From NCBI RefSeq assembly GCF_030538655.1, contig NZ_JAUNTO010000007.1, forward strand, positions 81,039-145,038: a DNA stretch of 64,000 nt. Direction: 5' to 3'. This DNA comes from Paracoccus sp. (in: a-proteobacteria) (GTDB lineage Bacteria > Pseudomonadota > Alphaproteobacteria > Rhodobacterales > Rhodobacteraceae). Under the pieces are notes generated by a model. That model was given only the letters and a program-made list of their open reading frames with translations, was not told the DNA's origin and searched no databases. A program made the position numbers and the translations under genes. Shown here one piece after another: positions 18,167 to 27,717 of the stretch; the first letter of the stretch is position 1; each line of letters begins with the position of its first letter.

Positions 18167-19294
18167 ATGCGCGCAGAAACTCAGGCCACCATTGATGCGA
18201 TCCGCAAATCGCTGACCCTGCTTGCCCAACGCATGGATTGGGACACGGCGCCGCACCGGCTGGAAGAAATGAACGCCATGATCGAGGATGGCGACCTGTG
18301 GTCCGACCCGGCCCGCGCGCAGAAACTGATGCGCGACCGGCAGGCGCTGTCGGATGCCGTCGAAACCTATCGTCGGTTAAGCCAAGACCTTGATGACAAT
18401 GCCGAATTGATCGAACTGGGCGAGGCCGAGGGCGATGATGAAGTCGTGGCCGAGGCCGAAGCCGCGCTGAAATCCCTGCGTGAAACCGCCGCGCAGAAGG
18501 AACTGGAAGCCCTGCTGAATGGCGAGGCCGACGCCAACGACACTTTCCTTGAAATCAACGCAGGCGCGGGCGGCACGGAAAGCTGCGACTGGGCCTCGAT
18601 GCTGGCGCGGATGTATGTCCGCTGGGCGGAAAAGCGCGGCTATCAGGTTGAATTGATTTCGGAAAGTGCCGGGGACGAAGCGGGTATCCGTTCGGCGGCC
18701 TATAAGATCAGCGGCCATAACGCCTATGGCTGGCTGAAATCCGAAAGCGGCGTGCACCGGCTGGTCCGCATCAGCCCCTATGACAGCGCGGCGCGGCGGC
18801 ATACCTCGTTTTCGTCGGTCTGGGTCTATCCTGTGGTGGATGATAACATCGAAATCACCATTCCCGACAATGAGATACGGATCGACACCTATCGGTCGTC
18901 CGGTGCGGGCGGGCAGCACGTCAACACCACCGACTCGGCTGTGCGGATCACTCACCTGCCGACCGGGATCGTCGTGACATCCTCGATGAAATCGCAGCAC
19001 CAGAACCGCGAGGCGGCGATGAACGCCCTGCGCTCGCGTCTGTATCAGGTCGAGCTGGACCGTCGCAACGCCGCCATCAACGCCCAGCACGACGCCAAGG
19101 GCGATGCCGGCTGGGGCAACCAGATCCGCAGCTATGTGCTGCACCCCTATCAGATGGTCAAAGACCTGCGCACCTCCGAGGAAACCAGCGATACGCAGGG
19201 CGTGCTGGACGGCGATCTGGACGCATTTATGGCGGCGACGCTGGCGATGGATGTAGCGGGCAAGAGCCGGGCCGAGGCGAACGCCGAAGATTGA
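18167..19294 (+). CDS. prfB: Peptide chain release factor 2
   Basis: 375 aa. Recognises UGA/UAA and triggers peptide release. The GGQ motif is in [14 protein letters not shown] (near residue 248). The RF2 codon-recognition tripeptide region reads [14 protein letters not shown], that is SPY rather than the E. coli SPF. The frame is continuous, so the programmed +1 frameshift found in many bacteria is absent. The ATG at 18167 gives the normal N-terminus; upstream extension is unlikely. Followed by intergenic element A. Confidence 0.97.
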   Translation: MRAETQATIDAIRKSLTLLAQRMDWDTAPHRLEEMNAMIEDGDLWSDPARAQKLMRDRQALSDAVETYRRLSQDLDDNAELIELGEAEGDDEVVAEAEAALKSLRETAAQKELEALLNGEADANDTFLEINAGAGGTESCDWASMLARMYVRWAEKRGYQVELISESAGDEAGIRSAAYKISGHNAYGWLKSESGVHRLVRISPYDSAARRHTSFSSVWVYPVVDDNIEITIPDNEIRIDTYRSSGAGGQHVNTTDSAVRITHLPTGIVVTSSMKSQHQNREAAMNALRSRLYQVELDRRNAAINAQHDAKGDAGWGNQIRSYVLHPYQMVKDLRTSEETSDTQGVLDGDLDAFMAATLAMDVAGKSRAEANAED

Positions 19295-19348
19295 TTCTGC
19301 CCCGCACGGGACGTTTGACGTTCTGACAATGCGGATGCAAAAATGGTG

Positions 19349-19481
19349 CGCAACGGCTGCGGACGTTGCGTTGTGGCCGCCTGCGCAACATGGCACCGTT
19401 TCAGCCAGCATTTGCCGGGTTTTCGGCTGCACAACCCGTGCACCACCTGTGCACAGGCTGTACACAAGCTGTACACAGCCC
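19349..19481 (+). repeat. Intergenic element A: hairpin plus five 11-bp direct units
   Basis: Layout: hairpin CGCAACG-N8-CGTTGCG (19349-19370), a spacer with CAGCC...GGCTG arms (about 19402-19429), then five contiguous 11-bp units from 19427: CTGCACAACCC, GTGCACCACCT, GTGCACAGGCT, GTACACAAGCT, GTACACAGCCC. Element B at 37142-37274 has the same 133-bp length, same 78-bp offset to the array and same unit order. It sits between convergent prfB and the lysE-type gene. Function unknown. Confidence 0.8.
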
Positions 19482-19501
19482 CGCGCAACGTACGCTGCTT
19501 T

Positions 19502-20131
19502 TCAGCGCCGTTCCGCCGCCAGTTTCAGCGCCAGCGCGGCCAGCACGGTTCCCATCAGCCAGCGCTGCACCACCGCCCAGCCGGGGTGTCGGGTCAGAAA
19601 CAGCGCCACCGATCCGGCGCCCAGTGCGATCATCGCGTTCACCGTTACGCTGATGGCGATCTGCACCCCGCCCAGAGCCAGCGACTGCGCCAGCACCGAT
19701 CCATGCCCCGGTTGAATGAACTGCGGCAGCAGCGACAGATACATCACCGCGATTTTCGGGTTCAGCAGATTGGTGACAAAGCCCATCAGAAACAGCCGAC
19801 GCGGGCTGTCATGCGGCAGATCTCGCGCCCGAAACGCGCCGCGTGCGCCGGGCCGCACCGCCTGCCATGCCAGCCACAGCAGATACCCCGCCCCGGCCAG
19901 CCGCAGCGCGTCATAGGCCCAGGGCACCATCATCACCAATGCCGTAATCCCAAAGGCCGCGCACAACATATAGAACACGAACCCCATGGCCACCCCGCCC
20001 AGCGAGATCAGCCCCGCGCGCGGCCCCTGCGTGATCGAGCGCGACACCAGATAGATCATGTTCGGCCCCGGCGTCAGCACCATGCCAAGCGAGATCAGGG
20101 CAAAAGCCATCAGATGGGCGGAATCGGGCAT
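19502..20131 (-). CDS. LysE family translocator
   Basis: 209 aa inner-membrane exporter with about six hydrophobic segments. Family features: LTPGPNMIYLVSRSITQGPR near the N-terminus and FLMGFVTNLLNPKIAVMYLS in the middle. Relatives export amino acids such as lysine, homoserine or threonine; substrate not predictable. The ATG at 20131 has GAGG at the right distance. Convergent with prfB. Confidence 0.9.
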   Translation of the reverse strand: MPDSAHLMAFALISLGMVLTPGPNMIYLVSRSITQGPRAGLISLGGVAMGFVFYMLCAAFGITALVMMVPWAYDALRLAGAGYLLWLAWQAVRPGARGAFRARDLPHDSPRRLFLMGFVTNLLNPKIAVMYLSLLPQFIQPGHGSVLAQSLALGGVQIAISVTVNAMIALGAGSVALFLTRHPGWAVVQRWLMGTVLAALALKLAAERR

Positions 20132-20182
20132 CGGGCACCTCTGACCCATCTGTCATGAATTCCGAATGCCGCCGCAAGTCTC

Positions 20183-20230
20183 GTCTTTCGTTTGAAAATA
20201 TCCCACGGGGTCCGGGGTGTGAAACCCCGG
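20183..20230. repeat. Dispersed repeat, copy 2 (conserved arm plus GC hairpin)
   Basis: 22 nt at 20183-20204 identical to 14561-14582, followed by hairpin CCGGGGT-GTGAA-ACCCCGG (20212-20230). Here it lies between two divergently transcribed genes, so termination is not the obvious role for this copy. Confidence 0.75.
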
Positions 20231-20370
20231 CTTTGGGCGTGTCGGTGTCTCTGGTTGCGGCACCTGTCATTGACCAGACAGCAGGCGCTCCGGCGGGCGT
20301 GCCGCCATTTCCGGCTGCGCTGCGATGCAGCATATGATATTCTGCAAAGGAAAATCACCGGAGACCGCCC

Positions 20371-21486
20371 GTGAAAGACAAATATATCAATCTGGCATTG
20401 CAGGGTGGCGGGGCGCATGGGGCCTTTACCTGGGGTGTGATCGACCGCCTGCTGGATGAGGACTGGTTGCATATCGAGGGAATCACCGGCACTTCGGCGG
20501 GGGCGATGAATGGCGCCGCGCTCAAGGCCGGGCTGGTGGCGGGGTCCGGGGCAGGGCGGCGGGCGGCGCGGGTCAATCTTGCGCATCTGTGGTCCGAGGT
20601 CGGGCAGGCCAGTGACAACCGGGTGGTGCGCTGGATTCATTCGATGTTTCCGGTTCCACGGCAGTTCGAACGCCTGGCCGAGATGTTTTCGCCCTTTGCC
20701 TGGATGGACAATCTGACGCGGGTCATCAGCCCCTATGATTACGGGCCGTTCTATGTAAACCCGCTGGGGTCGATCCTGAAAACGCTGCCTTACCCGGATT
20801 TCAGCAGCAACAAGGGGCCGCGGTTTTTTGTGACGGCCACCAATGTCCGCACGGGCCGCGTCAAGATTTTCACCGGCGATCAGGCGACGCCTGAGGCGGT
20901 GATGGCATCGGCCTGTCTACCGACGCTGTTTCGCGCGGTTGAAATCACCGACCCCAAAACCGGCATTTCTGAAGCCTATTGGGACGGTGGCTATTCCGGC
21001 AACCCGGCGCTGTTTCCCTTGTATACGCCGGATCTGCCGCGTGACATCGTGATCGTGAACATCAACCCGATGCGACGCGACAGCCTGCCCAAGACACCGG
21101 CGGCGATTCATGACCGGCTGAACGAGGTCAGCTTTAACGCTGCGCTGTTGTCGGAACTGCGGGCGATCAGCTTTGTCAAACGGCTGTTCGAGGAACGGCG
21201 CACGGCCAGCCGCCGGATTGACGAGCTGAAGCTGTTCGAGATGCTGAACGGTCTGTTTGACGAAAAGCGGCTGGCAAACCAGCAGATGAAAGACGTTCTG
21301 GTTCACATGATTCTGGACGACGAGTTGATGACGAACCTGACTGCGCGCACCAAGATCATGCCCGCCCCCGGCCTGTTGGAGCAGATGATGTCCTGCGGCC
21401 AGGATGCCGCCGACCGCTGGCTGGATCAAAACGCTGATGCGCTGAATCACCGCGATACGGTTGATTTGCGGGCGCTGTTTTCCTGA
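20371..21486 (+). CDS. Patatin-like phospholipase family protein
   Basis: 371 aa serine acyl hydrolase. Oxyanion loop LALQGGGAHGAF (residues 8-19), nucleophile Ser42 in GTSAGAMNG, and catalytic Asp in YWDGGYSGNPAL form the patatin Ser-Asp dyad. No signal peptide, so cytoplasmic or membrane-associated. Relatives act on phospholipids; one subgroup has been linked to polyhydroxyalkanoate granules, which cannot be judged here. GTG start with GGAG upstream. Confidence 0.9.
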   Translation: MKDKYINLALQGGGAHGAFTWGVIDRLLDEDWLHIEGITGTSAGAMNGAALKAGLVAGSGAGRRAARVNLAHLWSEVGQASDNRVVRWIHSMFPVPRQFERLAEMFSPFAWMDNLTRVISPYDYGPFYVNPLGSILKTLPYPDFSSNKGPRFFVTATNVRTGRVKIFTGDQATPEAVMASACLPTLFRAVEITDPKTGISEAYWDGGYSGNPALFPLYTPDLPRDIVIVNINPMRRDSLPKTPAAIHDRLNEVSFNAALLSELRAISFVKRLFEERRTASRRIDELKLFEMLNGLFDEKRLANQQMKDVLVHMILDDELMTNLTARTKIMPAPGLLEQMMSCGQDAADRWLDQNADALNHRDTVDLRALFS

Positions 21487-21489
21487 ACC

Positions 21490-22044
21490 GGCGGGGGCGC
21501 TTGGCGGGGTCGGGATCATCGGCTTGGCCGTGTCCTTGCTGCTTGTGTCCCGAAACGCATGTTGCTGGCGGGAACATTCGCAGAAAGAGGGTGGCCGGGT
21601 TTGGGGTAGTCGGCATGACCGGCGCCAGCATCGGTTGATTGTCCGGCGCGGTGATGTCGCCTTTGGCTGGGTCTGACAAGGGCCAGATTCCTCCCTTTGT
21701 GCGGATATTCGACCACGCCGGCGCGGTCAAAACGTGCCTAGGATGGGGCTGAATGGTTTCCGCGATCTGCGTTCACCCGCATAGACGGATCGCAGGATGG
21801 GCATCCGGTCCACGATCCGCCTGCCGGTGCGGCTCAGGTTGCGCCCGGCCTTGGCCAGCCAGCGGATCAGCATGGCAAAGGCGCAGCACGCCGACGCCGC
21901 GCAGCGGGATGCCGCTGTCATGTTCGGGCCGTCAGCGGTTGGGGCAGCAGTCGTCGATTTCAGGGGCCAGATGCTGATGCCGGTGGGGGCGAGCACGCTC
22001 CGCCCGGCCAGAAAGGACGCCTTGCCCTTTTGCTGCGGGCGCAT
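21490..22044 (-). pseudogene. Decayed DUF502 family membrane protein
   Basis: Fragments of one DUF502 protein appear in order on the minus strand but in changing frames: KASFLAGRSVLAPTGISIW (N-terminus), then GIPLRGVGVL, then RTGRRIVDRMPILRSVYAG, TQIAETI, FDRAGVVEYPHKG and GIWPLSDPAKGDI through MPTTPNP. Frame changes fall near 21870, 21775, 21700 and 21560, and a stop lies in one segment. The recognisable order and spacing match intact homologues of about 220 aa that I know from Rhodobacterales. No intact gene exists in this 675-bp interval. Confidence 0.8.
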
Positions 22045-22132
22045 GGGACGGCGGCGGAGGGGTCGCTGTCGCGCACCGCGGGTCTTTGGGGGCCAAGGCT
22101 GGGGCGTCGTCGCGGGGCAGGGGGCAACGAAA

Positions 22133-22158
22133 AACGGCGGCCTTTTCGGGCCGCCGTT
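22133..22158 (-). terminator. ahcY-metK operon terminator
   Basis: 10-bp stem AACGGCGGCC/GGCCGCCGTT with a 6-nt loop; on the minus strand followed by TTTCG after GTT. It lies directly beyond the metK stop. Confidence 0.85.
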
Positions 22159-22161
22159 GCG

Positions 22162-23340
22162 TCAGGTCAGCGCCGCGTTCAGCGCCTCGGCCTTGTCGGT
22201 GCGTTCCCAACTGAAGGCAGTCGCCCCGTTCAGCGCATAGGGCTGGCGCCCGAAATGGCCATAGCTGGCGGTGGGGCGATAGATCGGGTGCAGCAGGTCC
22301 AGATCGCGGATGATCGCAAAGGGGCGCAGGTCGAACACTTCGCGCACGGCGGCCACGATGCGGCTATCCGCCACGCGGCCGGTGCCAAAGCTGTTGAGCG
22401 AAATCGAGGTCGGCTGCGCCTCGCCGATGGCATAGCTGACCTGAATTTCACAGCGCTTCGCCAGACCGGCGGCGACGATGTTCTTGGCGATCCAGCGCCC
22501 GGCATAGGCGGCGGAACGGTCCACCTTGGACGGGTCTTTGCCGGAAAACGCCCCGCCACCGTGGCGGGCCATGCCGCCATAGCTGTCCACGATGATCTTG
22601 CGCCCGGTCAGCCCGCAGTCCCCCACCGGGCCGCCGATGACAAAGGTGCCGGTCGGGTTGATGAAATACTTGGTCCGATCCGACAGCCACTCGGCGGGCA
22701 GCACGGGGCGGATGATATGTTCCATCACCGCCTCGCGCAGATCGGCCAGGGTGATGTCGGGGTTGTGCTGAGTGGACAGCACCACGGCATCCACGCCAGC
22801 GGGACGGCCCTGATCGTCATAGTGGAACGTCACCTGCGATTTCGCATCCGGGCGCAGCCAGGGCAGGGTGCCGTCGCGGCGCGCCTGTGACTGACGCTCG
22901 ACCAGGCGGTGGGCATAGGTGATCGGGGCGGGCATCAGCACATCGGTTTCGTCCGAGGCATAGCCGAACATCAGCCCCTGATCGCCCGCGCCCTGTTCTT
23001 CAAGGCTGGCGCGGTCCACGCCCTGATTGATGTCGGGCGACTGTTTGCCGATGATGTTGATGACGGAACAGGTATTGCCGTCGAACCCCACATCCGACGA
23101 GGTATAGCCGATGTCGTTGATGACGCCGCGCACGATGCTTTCCAGATCGACCCATGCGGATGTGGTGATTTCGCCCGAGATGATCGCGACCCCGGTTTTC
23201 ACCATGGTTTCGCAGGCGACACGCGCGCGCGGGTCTTCGGCGATGATGGCATCCAGAACGGCGTCGCTGATCTGATCGGCGATCTTGTCGGGATGACCTT
23301 CCGAGACGGATTCGGATGTGAACAGGGAATATTCGGTCAT
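22162..23340 (-). CDS. metK: S-adenosylmethionine synthetase
   Basis: 392 aa. Makes SAM from methionine and ATP. Signature segments: [36 protein letters not shown] and the P-loop [19 protein letters not shown]. Separated from the ahcY stop by a single base, so the two are one translational unit: MetK makes SAM and AhcY removes the SAH left after methyl transfer. No riboswitch can precede metK because there is no leader. Confidence 0.98.
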   Translation of the reverse strand: MTEYSLFTSESVSEGHPDKIADQISDAVLDAIIAEDPRARVACETMVKTGVAIISGEITTSAWVDLESIVRGVINDIGYTSSDVGFDGNTCSVINIIGKQSPDINQGVDRASLEEQGAGDQGLMFGYASDETDVLMPAPITYAHRLVERQSQARRDGTLPWLRPDAKSQVTFHYDDQGRPAGVDAVVLSTQHNPDITLADLREAVMEHIIRPVLPAEWLSDRTKYFINPTGTFVIGGPVGDCGLTGRKIIVDSYGGMARHGGGAFSGKDPSKVDRSAAYAGRWIAKNIVAAGLAKRCEIQVSYAIGEAQPTSISLNSFGTGRVADSRIVAAVREVFDLRPFAIIRDLDLLHPIYRPTASYGHFGRQPYALNGATAFSWERTDKAEALNAALT

Positions 23341-23341
23341 G

Positions 23342-24730
23342 TCAGTAACGATAATGGTCTGATTTGAAGGGGCCTTGCGGCGTGACGCCGATATAGTCGG
23401 CCTGTTCGGGCGACAGTTCGGTCAGCTTGACGCCGATGCGGTCCAGATGCAGGCGCGCGACCTTTTCGTCCAGCGCCTTGGGCAGAATATAGACGCCGGG
23501 GGCGTAGTCGTCGCCCTTGGTCCACAGCTCGATCTGCGCCAGCACCTGGTTCGTAAACGACGCCGACATCACAAAGGACGGGTGGCCGGTCGCATTGCCA
23601 AGGTTCAGCAGGCGGCCCTGGGACAGCAGAATGATGCGGTTGCCCGAGGGCATTTCGATCATGTCCACCTGATCCTTGATATTGGTCCATTTGTGGTTTC
23701 GCAGGCTGGCGACCTGAATTTCGTTGTCGAAATGGCCGATGTTGCCGACGATGGCCATGTCTTTCATCTGCCGCATATGTTCGATGCGGATCACGTCGCG
23801 GTTGCCGGTGGTGGTGACGAAAATGTCGGCGGTGGCGGCGACGTCTTCCAGCAGCACGACCTCGAACCCGTCCATCGCGGCTTGCAGGGCGCAGATCGGG
23901 TCAACCTCGGTCACTTTGACCCGCGCGCCCGCGCCTGCGAGGCTGGCGGCGCTGCCCTTGCCGACGTCGCCATAGCCGCAGACGACGGCGACCTTGCCTG
24001 CCATCATCACGTCGGTCGCGCGGCGGATGCCATCGACCAGCGATTCCTTGCAGCCGTATTTGTTGTCGAATTTCGACTTGGTTACGCTGTCGTTAACGTT
24101 AATGGCCGGGAAGGGCAGCAGGCCGCGCTTGTGCAGGTCATACAGGCGATGCACCCCGGTTGTGGTTTCCTCGGACACGCCCTGAATGGCGTCGCGCTGT
24201 GCGGTGAACCAGCCGGGGCTGGTGGCAAGGCGGCGTTTGATCTGCGCGAACAGGGCCTCTTCTTCCTCGGAGGTGGGCGTTTCGATCAGGCCGGTTTCGC
24301 CCGCCTCGACCCGCGCGCCCAGCAGAATATACATGGTCGCATCGCCGCCATCGTCCAGAATCATGTTGGCATGGCCGTCGAACTGGAAAATCTGGTCGGT
24401 ATAGGACCAGTATTCCGCCAGCGTTTCGCCCTTGATCGCAAAGACCGGCACGCCCGAGGCCGCAATCGCCGCCGCCGCGTGATCTTGGGTCGAATAAATA
24501 TTGCACGACGCCCAACGCACCTGCGCCCCAAGGGCCACCAGCGTTTCGATCAGCACGGCGGTCTGGATCGTCATATGCAGGCTGCCCGCGATCCGCGCGC
24601 CCTTGAGCGGCTGTGCGTCACCGTATTCCGCCCGCAACGCCATCAGGCCCGGCATCTCGGTTTCCGCAATGTCCAGTTCCTTGCGGCCAAACTCGGCCAG
24701 GCTGATGTCGCGGATAATATGGTCGGTCAC
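23342..24730 (-). CDS. ahcY: Adenosylhomocysteinase
   Basis: 462 aa NAD-dependent enzyme that splits S-adenosylhomocysteine to adenosine and homocysteine. Typical regions: [30 protein letters not shown]-like stretch ([13 protein letters not shown]), NAD loop [15 protein letters not shown] and [10 protein letters not shown]. The start is a GTG at 24730 with AGGAG six bases upstream; the frame is open further but the GTG gives the family N-terminus ([17 protein letters not shown]). Its long leader holds two symmetric sequence elements. Confidence 0.97.
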   Translation of the reverse strand: MTDHIIRDISLAEFGRKELDIAETEMPGLMALRAEYGDAQPLKGARIAGSLHMTIQTAVLIETLVALGAQVRWASCNIYSTQDHAAAAIAASGVPVFAIKGETLAEYWSYTDQIFQFDGHANMILDDGGDATMYILLGARVEAGETGLIETPTSEEEEALFAQIKRRLATSPGWFTAQRDAIQGVSEETTTGVHRLYDLHKRGLLPFPAINVNDSVTKSKFDNKYGCKESLVDGIRRATDVMMAGKVAVVCGYGDVGKGSAASLAGAGARVKVTEVDPICALQAAMDGFEVVLLEDVAATADIFVTTTGNRDVIRIEHMRQMKDMAIVGNIGHFDNEIQVASLRNHKWTNIKDQVDMIEMPSGNRIILLSQGRLLNLGNATGHPSFVMSASFTNQVLAQIELWTKGDDYAPGVYILPKALDEKVARLHLDRIGVKLTELSPEQADYIGVTPQGPFKSDHYRY

Positions 24731-24849
24731 AGAAGGCTCCTGTCCTGTCGGATCATTCGCGCAGGGCATAGCCCAACAGGCCCGCAACCGAAAGAGGTAA
24801 TGGCCAGCCGCCCCTTTTGTGCAGTGTAATCTGCGCGAAATGCAATATA

Positions 24850-24863
24850 TGTCCAATTGGACA
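24850..24863. promoter_or_regulatory. 14-bp palindrome in the ahcY-metK upstream region
   Basis: TGTCCAATTGGACA is a perfect palindrome, with a further TTGGAC half-site directly next to it (24866-24871). On the coding strand it is followed by TATATT, a possible -10. Likely an operator for a methyl-cycle regulator; no regulator gene is adjacent. Confidence 0.5.
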
Positions 24864-24898
24864 GGTTGGACGGTGTAAGATTTCTCGTTATACGGGCG

Positions 24899-25008
24899 AT
24901 GTGACGGGGAATAAGCGCAGTATCTGCTAACGTCAGCCCCACGAATACCGGCGTTTGCCCAGATTCGTTTTCAAGTTCTCAAAATTTTTGCTTGTTTTCC
25001 CGTCACAT
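24899..25008. repeat. Spaced inverted repeat in the ahcY upstream region
   Basis: ATGTGACGGGGAA (24899-24911) is repeated in inverse orientation as TTCCCGTCACAT (24997-25008), differing by one base. A short hairpin TTTGCGC-ATA-GCGCAAA follows at 25018-25034. The 336-bp gap 24731-25066 contains no gene; it is locally AT-rich and appears to be regulatory. I found no match to SAH or SAM/SAH riboswitch cores. Confidence 0.45.
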
Positions 25009-25066
25009 AACAACATTTTTGCGCATAGCGCAAATGACAGCCCAAAACATCCTGTATTGTGCGCAC

Positions 25067-25324
25067 TTATGGCTGCGCAGGGCGATCAAAGCGTGACTGG
25101 CCGAGAATCTCGCCCACATCGTTGACCGTCAGCCGACATACGCGCGATCCATACTGAAACAGCAATCGCCAGCGACCGACATCCGCCCCCTCGCCGCGTT
25201 CGCAACGTGTGGCAATTTGTCCGGCGCGCATCAGATCGCGGAATTCGGTTTGCGTCAGGTCAAAGGCGGCGGCGGGAATGGCCGCGTCTACGGTAAAGGG
25301 GGGCAGGTCAGGTTGCGTCGTCAT
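25067..25324 (-). CDS. DUF6522-like small protein
   Basis: 85 aa. Begins [20 protein letters not shown] and contains the pattern [20 protein letters not shown]...[20 protein letters not shown], which I recall from the DUF6522 family. Function unknown. It overlaps the end of rlmE by 17 bp in another frame, so it is probably the last gene of a ppx-rlmE-DUF6522 operon. Confidence 0.7.
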   Translation of the reverse strand: MTTQPDLPPFTVDAAIPAAAFDLTQTEFRDLMRAGQIATRCERGEGADVGRWRLLFQYGSRVCRLTVNDVGEILGQSRFDRPAQP

Positions 25325-26066
25325 CGTTTTCGTCCTTGCCACGGCCGCGGAATCCGGTGGCGACCACGAATTTTTCGCTGGAATCGCTGCGGCTGGCCGG
25401 GGGTTTGACGTTGGCAACCTTGTCAAAGTTGCGTTTCAGAATGGCCTGCATCTCGGTTTCCGCCCCGCCTGACAGCACCTTGGCGATAAAGGTGCCGCCC
25501 GGTTCCAGCACGTCAAAGGCCAGTTGTGCCGCCGCCTCGACCAAGGCCACGATGCGCAGATGGTCGGTGCCCTTGTGCCCGGAACTGGCCGCCGCCATGT
25601 CGGACATGACCACATCGGCGCGCCCGCCCAGCCACGCCTTGACCTTATCGTCGGCGCCATCTTCCAGAAAATCGAGTTGGTGAATCTCGGCCCCGGCGAT
25701 CGGGTCCACCTCTTGCAGATCGACGCCCAGAACGGTGCCGCGCGGCTTGCCGGATTTTTCGCCCAGGGCATTCACGCGGGCCACGGCCACCTGACACCAG
25801 CCGCCGGGCGCGCAGCCCAGATCGACCACCCGCGCGCCGGGTTTCAGAAAGCCGTATTTGTCATCCAGTTCCAGTATCTTGAAGGCCGCGCGTCCGCGAT
25901 AGCCCTCGCGCTTTGCCCGCACCACATAGGGGTCGTTCAACTGCCGTTCCAGCCACAGTTTCGACGACAGCTTGCGCCCCTTGGCGGTTTTTACCCGCAC
26001 CCGCAGGTCACGCTGCCCGCGCCCGGATGATTTGCCCGTGCGGCTGCCCTTGCCGGTTGTCGTCAT
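25308..26066 (-). CDS. rlmE: 23S rRNA (uridine2552-2'-O)-methyltransferase
   Basis: 252 aa SAM-dependent FtsJ/RrmJ family enzyme. SAM site [16 protein letters not shown], then [18 protein letters not shown] and the catalytic lysine in [12 protein letters not shown] basic N-terminal extension ([20 protein letters not shown]) is typical of alphaproteobacterial forms. Its start overlaps the stop of the Ppx gene (TGATG), so the two are coupled, a conserved pairing in the group. Confidence 0.96.
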   Translation of the reverse strand: MTTTGKGSRTGKSSGRGQRDLRVRVKTAKGRKLSSKLWLERQLNDPYVVRAKREGYRGRAAFKILELDDKYGFLKPGARVVDLGCAPGGWCQVAVARVNALGEKSGKPRGTVLGVDLQEVDPIAGAEIHQLDFLEDGADDKVKAWLGGRADVVMSDMAAASSGHKGTDHLRIVALVEAAAQLAFDVLEPGGTFIAKVLSGGAETEMQAILKRNFDKVANVKPPASRSDSSEKFVVATGFRGRGKDENDDDAT

Positions 26067-27187
26067 CAGCCTGTTCCCTCTATTCCGTCCGTTGTCAGCA
26101 CGCCATCATGTGCCATCTGGGCGTAAAGCAACCCTTCGCGCAGGCCGCGGTCGGCGACCGACAGCCGCGTGGTGGGCCAGATGCGCATCAGGGTTTGCAG
26201 GATCGCCGCGCCCGACATAATCAGCGCGTGACGTTCGCGCCCGATGCGCGGGTCCGTGCGGCGGCCTTCTGGGCCAAGCGTCAGGTAAGAGCGGATCACC
26301 TTGTCGATCTGATCGCTGGTCATGCTGAGACCATCCACCTTGTTGCGGTCATAGCGGCGCAGGCCCAGATGGCTGGCGGCCACCGTCGTCACCGTGCCGG
26401 ATGTGCCGATGATCTGAAACGCGGGCGACGGGGTGTCATAGGCATAGGGCGCAAAGCCGGACAGCATTTCCTCGAAATACCAGCTCATCAGGGCAAAGCG
26501 GCCCTGATCGTCCTCGACATCGGCGAACTGGTCGCGCAGCGTCGCCACGCCCAAGGGCACGCTGATCCAGTCCACCACCCGCGCGCCGCCGGGCTGCGGC
26601 TTGTCGAACCCGTCGGCCAGCGCCAGAATGGCGCGGGATCGGCGCACCGGGTCCACGTCTTCAAGGTCGATCCAGACCAGTTCGGTTGACCCGCCGCCAA
26701 TATCCACGACCAGCAGTTGTTCCGTCTGACGGCTGACCAGCGGCGCGCAGGAAATGACGGCCAGCCGCGCCTCTTCCTCGGCCTCGATGATTTCGACCGG
26801 CAGGCCGGTTTCGCGGCGGATCATGCGCAGAAAGTCGCGGCTGTTATGGGCGCGGCGACAGGCCTCGGTCGCGACCAGCCGCATCTTTCTGACGCCATGG
26901 GTTTCCAGCTTGCGGCGGCAGACCTGAAGTGCGTGAACGGTGCGCGCCATCGAACTGCGGGACAGACGCCCCGAAGCCTCCAGCCCATGACCAAGCTGCA
27001 CGGGCTTGGAAAAGCTGTCCACAACCTGAAACTGATTGCCACGCGGTCGCGCAATCAGCATCCGGCACGAATTTGTTCCAAGGTCCAGCGCAGCATAAAG
27101 CTGCCCGTCCTCGGGGTTGCGGGTGCCAGAAGGCTCGACCGTGGATTTCGGGAACGCGTCCGCACCCGCGGGACGCCTGGGCGCCAT
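26066..27187 (-). CDS. Ppx/GppA phosphatase family protein
   Basis: 373 aa, short form without the C-terminal HD-like domain. Phosphate loops [17 protein letters not shown] and [16 protein letters not shown] are intact, and the segment [16 protein letters not shown] ends the core. Likely hydrolyses polyphosphate or pppGpp; the operon with rlmE suggests a link to ribosome biogenesis or stringent control (inference). The start at 27187 has an AGGG site; a longer N-terminus to 27283 is possible but unsupported. Confidence 0.92.
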   Translation of the reverse strand: MAPRRPAGADAFPKSTVEPSGTRNPEDGQLYAALDLGTNSCRMLIARPRGNQFQVVDSFSKPVQLGHGLEASGRLSRSSMARTVHALQVCRRKLETHGVRKMRLVATEACRRAHNSRDFLRMIRRETGLPVEIIEAEEEARLAVISCAPLVSRQTEQLLVVDIGGGSTELVWIDLEDVDPVRRSRAILALADGFDKPQPGGARVVDWISVPLGVATLRDQFADVEDDQGRFALMSWYFEEMLSGFAPYAYDTPSPAFQIIGTSGTVTTVAASHLGLRRYDRNKVDGLSMTSDQIDKVIRSYLTLGPEGRRTDPRIGRERHALIMSGAAILQTLMRIWPTTRLSVADRGLREGLLYAQMAHDGVLTTDGIEGTG

Positions 27188-27416
27188 CGCAACGCCCTCC
27201 GATCTCAAGTTGATGAAAACGTAGCGGCTGGCGGGGCGGCCTTCAAGGGCGTGCGGTTCAACAAAGTGATGAAAAGGTTTCATGGCCGGGGCGGTTGCGG
27301 GTCTGCGGCAAAAACGTCAGAACGGCGGCGCAGGTCGCAAATTCCCCGCCATGGTCGCAACTGACACGCAGGGCCGCGCGGCAGCCGATTAGGTGGGGGG
27401 CACAAGGGGGAACCGC

Positions 27417-27698
27417 ATGTCCGAACTGACGCTGGTATTTTGGCGCGACATTCCTGCTCAGGTCACTCTGGGCAAAGGGCGGTCGGCGCAGCGCGTCATT
27501 CTGGCCGAACGGTTCGAAAAGGCCATCGACCGCGCGGCCATGAAGGCGGGTCTGTCCGGCAGCGACGCGTATCTGAACGAATGGCGTCGCGTGACTGTGC
27601 CGGGCGACGACCCGCAGGCCGAAGCCGCCCGGATCGAGGCAGATTACGACGATGACCGTCTGCGGGCGCTGATTGCCCGCGACGGATTTGCCACCTGA
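27417..27698 (+). CDS. Virulence factor family small protein
   Basis: 93 aa, the Pfam Virulence_fact type (SELTLVFWRDIPAQV, then RGRSAQRV-like GKGRSAQRVILAERFEKAIDRAA). Function unknown despite the name. Good ribosome site (AAGGGGG). It starts a plus-strand run with the MetF-like and methyltransferase genes, with 19 bp to the next start, a conserved trio in Rhodobacterales as far as I recall. Confidence 0.8.
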   Translation: MSELTLVFWRDIPAQVTLGKGRSAQRVILAERFEKAIDRAAMKAGLSGSDAYLNEWRRVTVPGDDPQAEAARIEADYDDDRLRALIARDGFAT

Positions 27699-27717
27699 TC
27701 CGAAAGGCCCGTTAAGG

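Noticed and set aside
18167-18260. Programmed frameshift in prfB
   Set aside because: The frame is continuous from the start codon through the region where the in-frame stop normally lies.
19427-19481. The 11-bp array as a CRISPR or microsatellite
   Set aside because: Units are only 11 bp with no spacers, there are no cas genes, and units differ in a fixed order shared with the second copy, so it is neither a CRISPR nor simple slippage.
22021-22130. A functional small protein gene between the patatin gene and metK
   Set aside because: The open frames here are parts of the decayed DUF502 gene or shadows, without intact start-to-stop homology.
24731-24860. SAH or SAM/SAH riboswitch before ahcY
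   Set aside because: I looked for the conserved cores known from these classes and did not find them; only a covariance search could settle it.
26944-27187. Second exopolyphosphatase as a duplicate of the first
   Set aside because: The two Ppx/GppA proteins differ in length and domain layout and have separate conserved contexts, so they are old paralogues rather than a recent duplication.
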